64,000 nucleotides of DNA from Streptomyces zhaozhouensis (GCF_900230195.1 NZ_OCNE01000011.1:62001-126000); one strand, 5' to 3'; counted from the stretch's first letter, positions 1 to 9,081 are shown. A program made the numbers and translations. Notes: generated by a model from the sequence alone, not told the origin.

Positions 1-2135
1 ATGGCCTCCCGCTGCGTCAGCTCCTGGCCGGCGGTCACCTCGACGATGGACTCGTTCTCGGCGATCAGCTCGACCTCGTCCTCGGCCTGCTGGTCGACGG
101 GGATCGACGCGCCGTCCGTCTCCGGGTCCATGGGGTGGTCGCGGAGGATCACATACGCCGTCATCACCTTGGCGACGGAGGCGATCGGCACGGGCTCCTG
201 CTCGCCGGACGAACCGAACGAGCCCAGCCCCTGCACGTCCAACTGCGCCTGCCCCTGCTCGGGCCAGGGCACGGAGCCCAGTTCACCCTCGAAGGTGTAG
301 GTCTCCGAAGCCGTCAGCTCAAGCCCCGGCTCGGGCAACGGGCGCAGCACCTGTGCCACGACGAGCAGGATGAGGGCCAGCACCGCCAGCGGGGTCCAGA
401 TCTTGACCCGACGCACGAGGGTGCGCAGGGGCGTGGGCGGGGGCGCGGGTTTGTTGGTGAGCGCCGCCAGCAGCTCCAACGGGTCCCGGTCGGCGTCGGC
501 GGGCGGCGGAGCCGCCTCCGGCTTTGGCGGGAGGACGGGGGCGGGCGGGGCCGCCTCGGGCTCGGGCGGCGCCGACGGCGTGGGGTCCGGCTTCGCCGGA
601 GAGGCGGGCTCGGCGGCACGCGAGTCGCTCGCGCGGTCCTCGCCGCCCTTGCTCTCCTTGCTTTCCTTCGCGCCCTCGGTGCCCTTGGTGCCCTCGGCGC
701 CCTTGGGAGGCGCGCTCGGCCTCGGAGGCGCGGCGAGGGCTTCGTCCTTCTCCCCCAGCACCGGCATCGCTGCCGTGACGTCGGGCTTCCCGCCGTTCCG
801 CCCGCCGTCGCCCGCGCCGCCCCTGCTCTCCTTGTTGTCCTTGTTGTCCTTGCTTCCCTTGCTCCCCTTCGCCGCCTTGCCGTCCTCGGGCGCGTCGTCC
901 TCGCCTGCGTCGCCTTCGGCCCCGCCGTCCGGCCCCTTGCCCGTGGCGGGCAGGCGCAGCATCGCGGTGGCGTCGCTCCCGCCCTCGGTGCCGCTCTTCT
1001 CCTCGGTGTCGCTCTTCTCCTCGGCCGGCAGCCGCAGTTGGGTGGTGCCCTCGTCCCCCTTGTCCCCCTTGTCCCCCTCGTCGATCTCGTCGGTCTGCCG
1101 GGACGAGTCGGCCTCCTCGGACGGCGCCCGCAGCTCCGTCGTCAGCCGGTCCCCGGTCTCCTTCTCCGACGCGGGCAGCCGCAGCATCCGGGTCGCGTGA
1201 TCGCCCGCCTCAGCGCCGTCCGCCTCGGCGCCGTCCGCCTCGGCGCCGTCCGCCTCGGCGTCGGGCTCACCATCCGCGCCACCGTCGGACGCCTCGACGC
1301 CCTCGCGGCCCTTCTCCGAGGGCCGCAGCTCCGTCGTCCCCTTGTCACCCGAACCCGCGACCGACCCCGAACCCGAGCCCGCACCCGAAACCCCGCGCGC
1401 CTGGCCCCCGGTCGGGGCCGCGTCCCCCGAGGCGGGTGAGCGCAGCTCCGTCGTGCCCTTGTCTCCGGCCTTCGGGGACGCCGCCTCGTCCGCGCTCGGG
1501 GAACGCAGCTCCGTCGTCCCCTTGTCACGCGCGTCGGCCGGCAGCCGCAGATCCGCCGTCAGTCGGTCCCCCGCGCCGGAGGCCGCCGTCCCCCCGCCCG
1601 GCTCGTTCGCCGCGTCGTCACCTGACGGAGATTCACCTCCGTCGTCGTCCCCTGACCGGCCCTCAGCCGTGCCGCCCTCCACCGGGTCTCCGGACGCGTT
1701 CGCTCCTTCCGCCTCCGCCGCTTCCTCCGCCCGCCGCTCCGCGTCCGCAGGCGCCGAGGAGCCGGAGGCGGGAAGCCGCAGCATCGTCGTCGCGTCGCTG
1801 GGAGCGTCCGCCTTCACACCCTCCACAGCCCCCGCGCCGTCCTCGCCCTGCGCGCCCGCGTCCGCGTCGTCGCCCTCGCCCTCGTTCCGCTCGCTCCTGC
1901 CGTCGGCGTCGGCGTCGGCGGCTTCGCCCGGCTCGGCGTCACGCCGGCCGGCTATACCCGTTCCCCCGTCGCCGCCCTGGGCGTCGTCCCGCGCCGCGCC
2001 CTCGGCGGCGGCCTTCCTGCCCTCGTCCCCGGGAACCTTCGCGTCCTGCGGAACCCTTCCGGGGTCCTCAGACGTCTTCTCCGATGACTCTCGCTCCCGA
2101 TCCCGAACCGACCTGTCCGGGGACTCGCCCGACAC
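1..2135 (-). CDS. D-alanyl-D-alanine carboxypeptidase (peptidase S11), C-terminus beyond left edge
   Basis: Partial gene; the 3' end lies outside the window. The GTG at 2135 follows GAGGAGGCACGG, a good ribosome binding site, and an in-frame stop lies upstream at 2181-2183. About 580 residues of acidic, Ala/Gly/Ser/Glu-rich sequence come first and contain nine spaced copies of a T-x-x-LR-x-P-like motif (TTMLRLPA, TTELRSPA, TTQLRLPA and similar). A single membrane segment follows near residues 583-600 (LAVLALILLVVAQVL). After it comes an extracytoplasmic S11 domain with the SxxK nucleophile motif SVAKVM near residue 653. The family trims the terminal D-Ala from peptidoglycan pentapeptides. The long N-terminal region would sit in the cytoplasm and is much longer than in the E. 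coli PBP5 class. The SxN and KTG motifs would be off the edge. Confident in family, not in the role of the repeats. Confidence 0.88.
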   Translation of the reverse strand, partial: MSGESPDRSVRDRERESSEKTSEDPGRVPQDAKVPGDEGRKAAAEGAARDDAQGGDGGTGIAGRRDAEPGEAADADADGRSERNEGEGDDADAGAQGEDGAGAVEGVKADAPSDATTMLRLPASGSSAPADAERRAEEAAEAEGANASGDPVEGGTAEGRSGDDDGGESPSGDDAANEPGGGTAASGAGDRLTADLRLPADARDKGTTELRSPSADEAASPKAGDKGTTELRSPASGDAAPTGGQARGVSGAGSGSGSVAGSGDKGTTELRPSEKGREGVEASDGGADGEPDAEADGAEADGAEADGAEAGDHATRMLRLPASEKETGDRLTTELRAPSEEADSSRQTDEIDEGDKGDKGDEGTTQLRLPAEEKSDTEEKSGTEGGSDATAMLRLPATGKGPDGGAEGDAGEDDAPEDGKAAKGSKGSKDNKDNKESRGGAGDGGRNGGKPDVTAAMPVLGEKDEALAAPPRPSAPPKGAEGTKGTEGAKESKESKGGEDRASDSRAAEPASPAKPDPTPSAPPEPEAAPPAPVLPPKPEAAPPPADADRDPLELLAALTNKPAPPPTPLRTLVRRVKIWTPLAVLALILLVVAQVLRPLPEPGLELTASETYTFEGELGSVPWPEQGQAQLDVQGLGSFGSSGEQEPVPIASVAKVMTAYVILRDHPMDPETDGASIPVDQQAEDEVELIAENESIVEVTAGQELTQREA

Positions 2136-2361
2136 CCGTGCCTCCTCGTAACGACCCTCGAATGAACTGGCTGCTGGTCCCTATCAGTTTGCCGGTTCCT
2201 GTGCACCTCGGTACGCCACGCCAGCAGTGGCCCATTCGTGCTCCCCTCCCCCTAGGACGTTAACGACATATCTACGGGTTCCCCCACAAAGGCACCAGGC
2301 ACTCTCGACAGAACAATGTGAGAGGCGTCACCCTGTCTTTCATCCACGCGGGGAGGCATGG

Positions 2362-3159
2362 ATGGGCAGGAGTCGTAGAACCATTCCGGAGGAGCTGCTG
2401 CTTCTCGCTTTGGACCCGACCACGGGCACCACGGCGCAGCCGCAGTCGCTCGACCTCGGCCTGGCCGGAGCACAGCTCGTCGAGCTGGCCCTGGCAGGCC
2501 GGATAGCCCCTGATGGGGACCGAATAGCCGTGGTGCTGCCACGGCCGACCGGAGATCCAACCCTGGACTCGGCGCTGGAGCTGCTGCGCAGACGCGGCTC
2601 TCCGGTGCGCGCAGTCCACTGGATCGGCGGGCCCAGGCTCGGGCTCCGCCAGACCTATCTCTCACATCTGGAGCGCTGCGGCATGGTGCACGCGGTGGAG
2701 AACCAGATGTGCGGGGTGCTGCCGACGACCCGGTATCAGGCGACGGATACGGCGGTCAGCAGGCAGATCCGGGCTCGGCTGGACACCGCGATCCGCACCG
2801 GGACCCCACCGGACGCCAGGACCGCCGCCCTCGCGGCACTGGCGCACTCGGTCGGGCTCGGCAAGCACCTGTATCCCGGTAACGAGGGGCGGTCGTCACG
2901 CTCCAGGCTCCGGGATCTGATCCGGCACGACCCGATGGGTGGGCTGGTCGCCCACGCTGTCATGGACGTGCAGAACGGGGTGGCGGGACAGGCCGCCGCC
3001 GCACGGCGCTCACAACCCCCAAGCGCCGGCACACGCGCCGGAGCGCGCACACCGGCGACCGCGGCGATGAGCGTGGTCGGGCAGTCACCACAGGTTTCCG
3101 AGCAGGGCAGGCGGAGAGGAGTCACCCGAGCCGCGGTACGTCCTTCGCTGTCGCACTAG
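2362..3159 (+). CDS. GPP34 (GOLPH3/Vps74-like) family protein
   Basis: About 265 residues. The N-terminal two thirds match the GPP34 family that is common in actinomycetes: it opens TIPEELLLLALDPTTG, continues AQLVELALAGRI, and has later helical segments TAALAALAHSVGL and SRLRDLIRHDP. In eukaryotes GOLPH3 binds phosphatidylinositol-4-phosphate on Golgi membranes. The bacterial role is not established, and a peripheral membrane protein is only an inference. The ATG at 2362 is chosen because GGGAGG lies 5 nt upstream; a possible extension from 2227 would run through non-conserved sequence. The last ~60 residues are Ala/Arg/Pro-rich and probably disordered. It is divergent from the carboxypeptidase gene across about 225 nt. 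Confidence 0.8.
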   Translation: MGRSRRTIPEELLLLALDPTTGTTAQPQSLDLGLAGAQLVELALAGRIAPDGDRIAVVLPRPTGDPTLDSALELLRRRGSPVRAVHWIGGPRLGLRQTYLSHLERCGMVHAVENQMCGVLPTTRYQATDTAVSRQIRARLDTAIRTGTPPDARTAALAALAHSVGLGKHLYPGNEGRSSRSRLRDLIRHDPMGGLVAHAVMDVQNGVAGQAAAARRSQPPSAGTRAGARTPATAAMSVVGQSPQVSEQGRRRGVTRAAVRPSLSH

Positions 3160-3356
3160 CTCTTCCACAGTGACCGCACCGGGAGCCGCATAGCGAGCGC
3201 GGGGTGTGTCGGTGGGCGTCCTCGCCCGTCGTCGCACCCCGTGCTTGTGGTCGTGCACCCTCTGTCGCGAAACGCCAGCGGACACACCGGACGTGGTGGC
3301 AGTCTTCTGGACGGGACGATCATCCGGTCGTCCGAGGATCGACGGAGGGGCTGGGA

Positions 3357-4229
3357 GTGTCGGGGAACGTCAATCCGACCGTGCGGAGGCGCCGGTTAGG
3401 GCAGGAGCTGAGAAGGCTCCGCGAGGACCGGCAGATGACCGCGGAAGAGGTAGCGGACCGGCTGCTGGTCTCCCAGTCCAAGATCAGCCGCCTGGAGAAC
3501 GGGCGGCGCAGCATCAGCCCACGGGACGTGCGGGACCTGTGCAACGTCTACGAGGTCGAGGACGCCAAGCTCGTCGAGTCGCTGATGCAGATGGCGAAGG
3601 AGAGCCGGCAACAGGGCTGGTGGCACGCGTTCGCCGAGCTGTCCCCGAGCTACAGCGTCTACATCGGGCTGGAGACGGACGCCTCCTCGCTGCGGGTCTA
3701 CGAGCCCCAGGTGGTGCCCGGGCTGCTGCAGACCGAGGCGTACGCCGGCGCGGTCATATCGGGAGCGCTGCCCGAGGTCGGCGAGGACGAGGTGAGCAGC
3801 CGTGTGCAGGTCCGGCTGCGCCGCCAGCAGCGGATCCTTCAGGACCGCACACCCCTGCGGCTGTGGGCGGTCGTGGACGAGTCGGCGCTGCGCCGCGCGG
3901 TCGGCGGCCCGGTGACGATGGCGGAGCAGTTACGCAAGCTCGCCGAGTACTCGCGGCTGCCGCACGTCACGCTCCAGGCGATGCCGTTCTCCGCCGGCGC
4001 GCACCCGGGAGTGAACGGGCAGTACGCGATCATGGAGTTCTCCGAGGCGGCGGACACCACGGTGATCTACTTGGAGGGCGGCACCAACGACCTCTACCTG
4101 GAGAAGCCGCACGACGTGCAGCACTACAGCATCATGTACGAGCATCTGCGGGCCCAGGCGTACAGCCCGGAACAGACCCGCCGCTTCGTGCTCCAACTGG
4201 CCGAGGAGTTCGACCGACAGCGTTCATGA
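3357..4229 (+). CDS. Scr1-like XRE-family transcriptional regulator (DUF5753)
   Basis: 290 residues. An N-terminal Cro/C1-type helix-turn-helix lies at residues ~12-65 (LGQELRRLREDRQMTAEEVA, LLVSQSKISRLENGRRSI). It is followed by the DUF5753/Scr1-associated domain, with VVPGLLQTEAYA near residue 120 and VTLQAMPFSAGAHPGVNG near 205. GTG 3357 has GGAGGGG 7 nt upstream. In Streptomyces such regulators are paired with a small DUF397 protein, and one such pair resembles a toxin-antitoxin-like antibiotic activator (Scr1/Scr2). Here the DUF397 gene lies 176 nt downstream on the same strand, so the pairing holds. Streptomyces genomes carry dozens of such pairs; the target of this one is unknown. Confidence 0.9.
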   Translation: MSGNVNPTVRRRRLGQELRRLREDRQMTAEEVADRLLVSQSKISRLENGRRSISPRDVRDLCNVYEVEDAKLVESLMQMAKESRQQGWWHAFAELSPSYSVYIGLETDASSLRVYEPQVVPGLLQTEAYAGAVISGALPEVGEDEVSSRVQVRLRRQQRILQDRTPLRLWAVVDESALRRAVGGPVTMAEQLRKLAEYSRLPHVTLQAMPFSAGAHPGVNGQYAIMEFSEAADTTVIYLEGGTNDLYLEKPHDVQHYSIMYEHLRAQAYSPEQTRRFVLQLAEEFDRQRS

Positions 4230-4405
4230 GCCGTTCTCCAGGCGTCCGGAAGAACGCGTGACGGCGGGGCACTCTACCTTCAATTCCCTTACAGATAAGG
4301 GAAGTTGGTAAGTAATCACTCGCCCGGATGAAACCCGGCCGGTAAGAGACCGGGGGACCAGTACGGTCACCGCGTTCCTGTCGAACGTCACGACCCGGAG
4401 TTGGC

Positions 4406-4615
4406 ATGGCAATTGAACACGGCAAGACGCGCGCGTGGACCCGGTCCTCGCACTCGGCCGGTCAGGGCGCCTGTGTGGAGGTGCGTTCCCCGGCCGGCGG
4501 CCTGCTGTCGGTGCGGGACTCCAAGGCTCCCGCCGGTCCGCGCCTGAGATTCCCGTCGGGGGCGTGGTCGGCCTTCGTGGCCGGGATGCCGCCCTCCGGG
4601 CAGCGAGGGCGCTGA
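4406..4615 (+). CDS. DUF397 domain protein (Scr2-like partner)
   Basis: 69 residues. It matches the DUF397 pattern W-x-x-S-S-x-S...G-x-CVEV...V-x-V-R-D-S-K...F-x-W-x-x-F: here WTRSSHSAGQGACVEV, then VRDSKAP, then FPSGAWSAFVAG. It follows the Scr1-like regulator at 3357-4229, the usual arrangement in Streptomyces. The small protein may bind or oppose its regulator, as proposed for SCO4441/SCO4442; this is family knowledge and is not visible in the sequence. A strong hairpin at 4750-4786 lies downstream and probably ends the transcript. Confidence 0.88.
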   Translation: MAIEHGKTRAWTRSSHSAGQGACVEVRSPAGGLLSVRDSKAPAGPRLRFPSGAWSAFVAGMPPSGQRGR

Positions 4616-4749
4616 GGGGCCTTGAGGGCCCCTGGACGCGGGCCCGGGGCGCGGCCCTCCCCGGCCAGCCGGCGGGGTGGAACCACGCCATCGGAACCCG
4701 AGGAACGGCGGCGTCGCGGAACCACGGGGGCGTTCCGCGACGCGGCGCG

Positions 4750-4786
4750 GGCCGGGGGCCCGAGCCGACGGCTCGGGCCCCCGGCC
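4750..4786. terminator. 17-bp perfect hairpin
   Basis: Two 17-bp arms (4750-4766 and 4770-4786) pair perfectly around a 3-nt loop and are very G+C-rich. There is no long T run, which is normal for Streptomyces terminators. It lies between the DUF397 gene and the next small gene. Confidence 0.75.
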
Positions 4787-4898
4787 ATGACCGTCCCCGC
4801 CCGCCCGGACAGGCGGCGGGCCTCCGCCCCGACGGCGGGTCCGGCGTGCGATGGCGGGTCCGGCCCGATCGCCCTACTCTGGCGAGCAGGGAGGTGTT

Positions 4899-5123
4899 AT
4901 GCCCCAGTCATCCGAATCACCCGAGTCAGGTGCGTCAGACGAGCGGCGCCACACCGAACTCCCGACGCCCGACCGACAGCTGCACACCGGGGCCGAGGGG
5001 CCCGTCGACCCCGAGGACCTGGTGCGGCTCAGCGGCCGGGAGCCGACGCCCGAGCTGGTCGAGGAGGCCAGACAGCTACTGGCGGAGGAGGGTCCGGCCG
5101 CGATCGAGCGGTACCTCCCCTGA
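4899..5123 (+). CDS. Small acidic hypothetical protein
   Basis: 74 residues from ATG 4899, chosen because GGGAGG lies 5 nt upstream; an in-frame ATG at 4851 lacks a ribosome site. The sequence is hydrophilic and acidic. A disordered N-terminus (SSESPESGASDE) leads to a predicted helical C-terminus (TPELVEEARQLLAEEGPAAI) ending in RYLP. There is no signal peptide, membrane segment or cysteine. No function is assigned. It lies 119 nt upstream of the flavin oxidoreductase gene on the same strand and may share its transcript. Confidence 0.6.
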   Translation: MPQSSESPESGASDERRHTELPTPDRQLHTGAEGPVDPEDLVRLSGREPTPELVEEARQLLAEEGPAAIERYLP

Positions 5124-5241
5124 GAAGCCCCACCGCGACCCGGGAGGACGGCGGAATGAACCGCCGCCCGACCGGGTTGCCGCCTTGAGGGAGCCTGTCG
5201 GGCTCCCCACGTCTGGCAGGCCGATCAGGGAGGCGAGCAGG

Positions 5242-6396
5242 GTGACCGAGGGCGCCGAGCGCACGGAACGGGACGAGATCCGAGGGGTGCGCCGTGGCAG
5301 CGCACCGGTGCCGTTGTCCGTGCTCGACCTGGCCACGGTGGGCGCCGGGCACACCGGGACGGACGCGCTGAACACCACGGTGGAGCTGGCGCGGCTCGCC
5401 GAGCGGCGGGGGTTCCACCGTTTCTGGGTCGCCGAGCACCACTCGATGCCGGGCGTGGCCAGCTCGTCGCCGGCGGTGATCCTGGCCCGGGTGAGCGCGT
5501 TCACGGAGCGGATCCGGCTCGGCTCCGGCGGGGTGATGCTGCCCAACCACCCGCCCCTGGTGATCGCGGAGCAGTTCGGCACCCTGGAGGCCATGGCGCC
5601 GGGCCGGATCGACCTCGGCCTGGGGCGGGCGCCGGGCAGTGACGGCGCCACGGCCGCCGCGCTGCGCCGGGGGCGCGAGGACGGCGCCGACGAGTTCCCG
5701 AGCCAGCTCGCCGAACTGGTGCGCTTCCTCGACGACGACTTCCCCGACGGGCACCCGTACAGCCGGGTGCACGCCGTTCCGGGACCGGTGCAGGGCAGCG
5801 CGGAGGGCGGGGTGCAGTCCTCGGCGCGGCCGCCGGTGTGGCTGCTGGGCTCCTCCGGATTCAGTGCCCGGCTGGCCGGCGGGCTGGGGCTGCCGTTCGC
5901 CTTCGCGCACCACTTCTCCGCGACCAACACGGTGCCGGCCCTCGACCTCTACCGCTCGTCGTTCCGCCCCTCGAAGGTGCTCGACGAGCCCTACGCGATG
6001 ATCGGCGTCTCCGCCCTCGCCGCCGACGACGCGGCGGCGGCCCAGGCGCAGGTACTGAGCGGGGCGCTGGCCATGCTCCGGCTGCGCACCGGACGGCCGG
6101 GGCTGGTTCCGTCGGCGGAGGAGGCGGCCGCCCACCCGTACAGCCCGGTGGAGCGCGACTTCCTCGACGGCTGGCTCGCCAACGTGGAGTACGGCACCCC
6201 GGAGACGGTGGTGAAGGGGCTGAACGCGCTGGTCGACCGCACTGGCGCACAGGAGTTGATGATCACTGCCAACGCGCACAGCCCGGAAGCCAGGCTCCGC
6301 AGCTACGAACTGATCGCCGACGCCTACGCGTTGGACGGCTCGACCGACACGGGCTCGAACGCCGATGCCCCGACGGCAGGTGCGCTGGCCGACTGA
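5242..6396 (+). CDS. LLM-class flavin-dependent oxidoreductase (luciferase-like)
   Basis: 384 residues. It has the features of the luciferase-like monooxygenase superfamily, YhbW/MsnO8-type subgroup: LSVLDLATVGAG at the first strand, FWVAEHHSMPGVASSSP near residue 65, LGSGGVMLPNHPPLVIAEQF near 95, RIDLGLGRAPGSD near 125, and a C-terminal ELMITANAHSPEAR. Members use F420 or FMNH2 to oxidise or reduce small substrates; cofactor and substrate cannot be read from the sequence. GTG 5242 has GGGAGG 8 nt upstream. An open frame continues further 5' without conserved sequence. It converges on the membrane-protein gene at 6425, leaving 28 nt between stops. Confidence 0.88.
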   Translation: MTEGAERTERDEIRGVRRGSAPVPLSVLDLATVGAGHTGTDALNTTVELARLAERRGFHRFWVAEHHSMPGVASSSPAVILARVSAFTERIRLGSGGVMLPNHPPLVIAEQFGTLEAMAPGRIDLGLGRAPGSDGATAAALRRGREDGADEFPSQLAELVRFLDDDFPDGHPYSRVHAVPGPVQGSAEGGVQSSARPPVWLLGSSGFSARLAGGLGLPFAFAHHFSATNTVPALDLYRSSFRPSKVLDEPYAMIGVSALAADDAAAAQAQVLSGALAMLRLRTGRPGLVPSAEEAAAHPYSPVERDFLDGWLANVEYGTPETVVKGLNALVDRTGAQELMITANAHSPEARLRSYELIADAYALDGSTDTGSNADAPTAGALAD

Positions 6397-6424
6397 CCTC
6401 GCGTCCCGGCGCGCGACGCCCGGG

Positions 6425-6940
6425 TCACTCGCCGGCTGCGGGAGTGGCTCGGGTGAGCGCCCGCGCCAGGGCCTGGGCGTCCCGCGTGTAACCGGTGATG
6501 CGCAACCGTCCGCCGCCACGCAGCCGCACCCGAAGATCCACATCGTTCCCAAGGGCATATGCCAATGGCGGCCGAGGTCCTCTCTGCTGCACGGAGGCGA
6601 TGTCGGCCCACCCGAACACCCGACGCTCTCCGCGTCGTTGACGGGCGATGCCGCCCTGGTGGAGGGCATACACCTCGCCCCGGCTGCGCACCAGCGCCAC
6701 CAGGCGGTTCAGCCCGAAACCGAGCCCCAGCAGGCCGATCCCCAGGACAGCCCCCGGCAGGACATTCGACCCGGTACCGGTGTCGTCCCGGTCGAATGTG
6801 GCCAGCAGGATCGGCACGCCGGCGGCCACCCCCACCACGCCGACCAGAAGCGACCACACGACGGCGGTGCGCCGGCGCACGTTGTCCGTGGGGTGCTCAC
6901 TCAGCAGCGCTCCCAGCGCGGGTTCGGGATGGGGGTTCAC
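6425..6940 (-). CDS. Small membrane protein with PH-like C-terminal region
   Basis: 171 residues from GTG 6940 (GAGGGG 5 nt upstream). Two hydrophobic segments span residues ~28-50 (VVWSLLVGVVGVAAGVPILL) and ~62-86 (VLPGAVLGIGLLGLGFGLNR). A cytoplasmic part follows whose pattern (VYALHQGGIARQRRG, FGWADIASVQQ, then a beta-rich stretch ending RALTRATPA) resembles the PH-like/DUF6585-type module of actinobacterial membrane proteins. No function is known. The frame extends further upstream, but that sequence has no ribosome site or conservation. Confidence 0.65.
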   Translation of the reverse strand: MNPHPEPALGALLSEHPTDNVRRRTAVVWSLLVGVVGVAAGVPILLATFDRDDTGTGSNVLPGAVLGIGLLGLGFGLNRLVALVRSRGEVYALHQGGIARQRRGERRVFGWADIASVQQRGPRPPLAYALGNDVDLRVRLRGGGRLRITGYTRDAQALARALTRATPAAGE

Positions 6941-7195
6941 GGTGGCCCCTCGTCTCGTGACGCCGGGCCGCTCCCGGACCTCGGCGCTATCCCTCCCCGA
7001 CGGCCCGTCACGGAAAACGCCGGGGCGTCCGGCCACCGTCCACACATGGGGAGAGCACGCCTCAGGCATACGCTTCTGTCATATGCCACTGTGTTGAAAG
7101 TGTGAGACGCAATTGCGCCCGGCATCAAGCTGCTTGGATGGTTGTCGCATGAAGGGACTCGGTCCCAGGCTCATCTCCCACCCTCAGGAGCCCTC

Positions 7196-7354
7196 ATGAG
7201 CAGCACCAGCGCCGACCCGGCGGCAGGAGCGCAGGAGTCGCCCCCGGCATCCGGAGCCCAGGAGCATCGCCCCTCGCTCAGCGAACGGCTGGAGGAGGTC
7301 AACCGGCTGTCGGACCTCGACCGCCGGATGAAGGGCCTCGGCCAACAGCACTGA
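7196..7354 (+). CDS. Small hypothetical protein
   Basis: 52 residues, MSSTSADPAAGAQE to GLGQQH, from ATG 7196 with AGGAG 5 nt upstream. A Pro/Ala/Gln-rich N-terminus is followed by a short charged helix (LSERLEEVNRLSDLDRRMK). There is no signal peptide or known domain. It is convergent with the exonuclease III gene. The ribosome site and amphipathic helix support coding, but the evidence is thin. Confidence 0.4.
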   Translation: MSSTSADPAAGAQESPPASGAQEHRPSLSERLEEVNRLSDLDRRMKGLGQQH

Positions 7355-7441
7355 CCGCTGACGGGCTCCGTTCCCACCCGCCGCGGAAGCGGCGACACCG
7401 CCGACCGAGCGCCCGGGCCGCCACCGGCCGAGGAACGCGAC

Positions 7442-8239
7442 TCAGTCGAAGACCACCGTCACCGGAGCATGGTCCGACCAGCGCTCCGCATGACTCGCCG
7501 CCCGCTCGACCTGTGCCTTCACGCAGCGTCCCGCCAAGCCGGGCGTGGCCATCTGGTAGTCGATCCGCCAGCCGGTGTCGTTGTCGAACGCGCGCCCCCG
7601 GTAGGACCACCACGAGTAGGGGCCGTCCTGGTCCGGGTGCAGGGCACGGACCACGTCGACGTACCCGCCCTCCTCCCCGAGGACCCTGGTGAGCCAGGCC
7701 CTCTCCTCCGGGAGGAAGCCGGACTTGGTCCGGTTGGCGCGCCAGTTCTTCAGGTCGGCCTCCTGGTGCGCGATGTTCCAGTCACCGCAGACCAGCGCCT
7801 CCCGCCCGTCGACCGCCGCCTTGGCGCGCAGCTCCACCAGATAGGGAAGGAACGCCTCCATGAACCGCTCCTTCTCGTCCTGGCGTTCGGTGCCCACCTC
7901 GCCGGACGGCAGATACAGGCTGGCCACCGTCGTACCCGGCAGGTCCACTTCCAGATAGCGACCGGACGCCTCGAACTCGGGCACACCGAACCCGACTCGC
8001 ACCGCCTCCGGCTCACGCCGGGTCAACACCGCGACCCCTGCGCGCCCCTTGGCCGACGCCGGCGCGTAGCTGGCGTGCCAACCGGCCGGCCGCCGCACCT
8101 CCTCCGTCAGCTGAGCCTCCTCCGCCCTCACCTCCTGAAGGCAGACCACATCGGCGGCGCACCCGGAGAGCCACTCCAGGTACCCCTTCTTGGCGGCTGC
8201 CCGAAGGCCGTTGACATTGACGCTTGTCACCGTGAGCAC
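7442..8239 (-). CDS. xthA: Exodeoxyribonuclease III
   Basis: 265 residues, normal for the family. It is an endonuclease/exonuclease/phosphatase-fold AP endonuclease of base-excision repair. Visible motifs: SVNVNGLRAA at the N-terminus, the metal ligand Glu in VVCLQEVRAE, SGRYLEVDL, CGDWNIAHQEADLKNW (catalytic Asp/Asn), WRIDYQMATP, and the terminal SDHAPVTVVFD containing the catalytic Asp-His. The start is GTG 8239 (VLTVTSVNVNG); a longer frame continues upstream but is not conserved. The ribosome site is weak (GAGAGA). It is followed by the convergent small gene at 7196. Confidence 0.92.
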   Translation of the reverse strand: MLTVTSVNVNGLRAAAKKGYLEWLSGCAADVVCLQEVRAEEAQLTEEVRRPAGWHASYAPASAKGRAGVAVLTRREPEAVRVGFGVPEFEASGRYLEVDLPGTTVASLYLPSGEVGTERQDEKERFMEAFLPYLVELRAKAAVDGREALVCGDWNIAHQEADLKNWRANRTKSGFLPEERAWLTRVLGEEGGYVDVVRALHPDQDGPYSWWSYRGRAFDNDTGWRIDYQMATPGLAGRCVKAQVERAASHAERWSDHAPVTVVFD

Positions 8240-8397
8240 GGATCTCTCGCTTTCTGCGCCCGAGCCGGTCGTGTACCGGAGGAACCCTGCCCGAGCACCG
8301 CCCGGGCCGAGGCACGGTAACAAACGTCCGTCCAGGTCACACAGGACGATCTTCGTCCCGCGCGGCACACAGCGCGGCGGCACCCCCGACCGTTCGG

Positions 8398-9081
8398 TCA
8401 GCCGCAGGTGTCGAGCATCTCCCCGAGCTTGTCCCCCTCGGCGTCGGTGACCGTCAGGTCGTAGTGATGCTTCACCGCCGTCCAGGCCCGGCCGTAGTCG
8501 CAGTGAAACTCCTCCGCCTCCGGCGTCCATGCCTCCGGCCCCTGGTCGCCCTTGGCCCGGTTGCTCCGCGCCGAGGCCGCCAGCAGCTGCGGGCGGGTGA
8601 GGTCGTTGGCGAACTCCTCCCTCTCGTCGTCGTTCCACTCGTCCGCGCCCGAGCGCCAGGCGTTGGCCAGGGGGACCATGTGGTCGATGTCCACCTCGCC
8701 GGCCTCGGTGACCGTCACGTTGTCGTAGGGGCTGACCCAGGTGCCGGACGTGGGCTGACAGTCGTCGTCGACCCGCACGTCCTCGCCGTCCCGCTGCAGC
8801 ACCTGCTGGCGGACGGTGCAACCGTCCTCGGTGCTCCAGTGGGGAAACCGGTCGCGCGAGTACCCGTCCATAGAGGCGGGCTCGGCCACGGTGAGCGCGG
8901 CCAGCTGCTCACGGGCCGAGTCCACGTCCGGCAGACCGGGCAGCGCCCGGGGGTCCGCGGATGGTCGCGTCTCCGCGTCGTCCCTCGGCGCCTGGTCCTC
9001 GTCCGTTCCGCACCCTGCCGTCAGGGCCAGCGGAACCGTGGCCAGCGCCACCCACACCGTCGCCCAAGAACTCCGCGCCAT
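8398..9081 (-). CDS. Secreted HNH-endonuclease-family lipoprotein (DUF1524-like)
   Basis: 227 residues. The signal peptide ends in a lipobox, LALTAGC (Cys ~24), so the protein should be lipid-anchored outside the membrane. The mature part carries the HNH/DUF1524 core near residues 130-175 (VDIDHMVPLANAWRSGA, then LLAASARSNRAKGDQGPEAW) and ends in a Cys-containing tail; the paired DH and NRAKGD motifs are the metal-binding and catalytic elements. This is a widespread Streptomyces family of unknown role. DNA turnover outside the cell is a guess from the domain. It lies 158 nt upstream of exonuclease III on the same strand. Confidence 0.88.
   Translation of the reverse strand: MARSSWATVWVALATVPLALTAGCGTDEDQAPRDDAETRPSADPRALPGLPDVDSAREQLAALTVAEPASMDGYSRDRFPHWSTEDGCTVRQQVLQRDGEDVRVDDDCQPTSGTWVSPYDNVTVTEAGEVDIDHMVPLANAWRSGADEWNDDEREEFANDLTRPQLLAASARSNRAKGDQGPEAWTPEAEEFHCDYGRAWTAVKHHYDLTVTDAEGDKLGEMLDTCG

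Noticed and set aside
135..2263. Several plus-strand frames at the left edge rich in Ser/Pro/Arg
   Set aside because: They are shadows of the minus-strand carboxypeptidase gene, whose SxxK motif, membrane segment and start signal are clear.
5029..6669. 546-codon minus-strand frame opposite the flavin oxidoreductase
   Set aside because: No recognisable domain, Arg/Gly-rich; it runs through the oxidoreductase and the membrane-protein gene.
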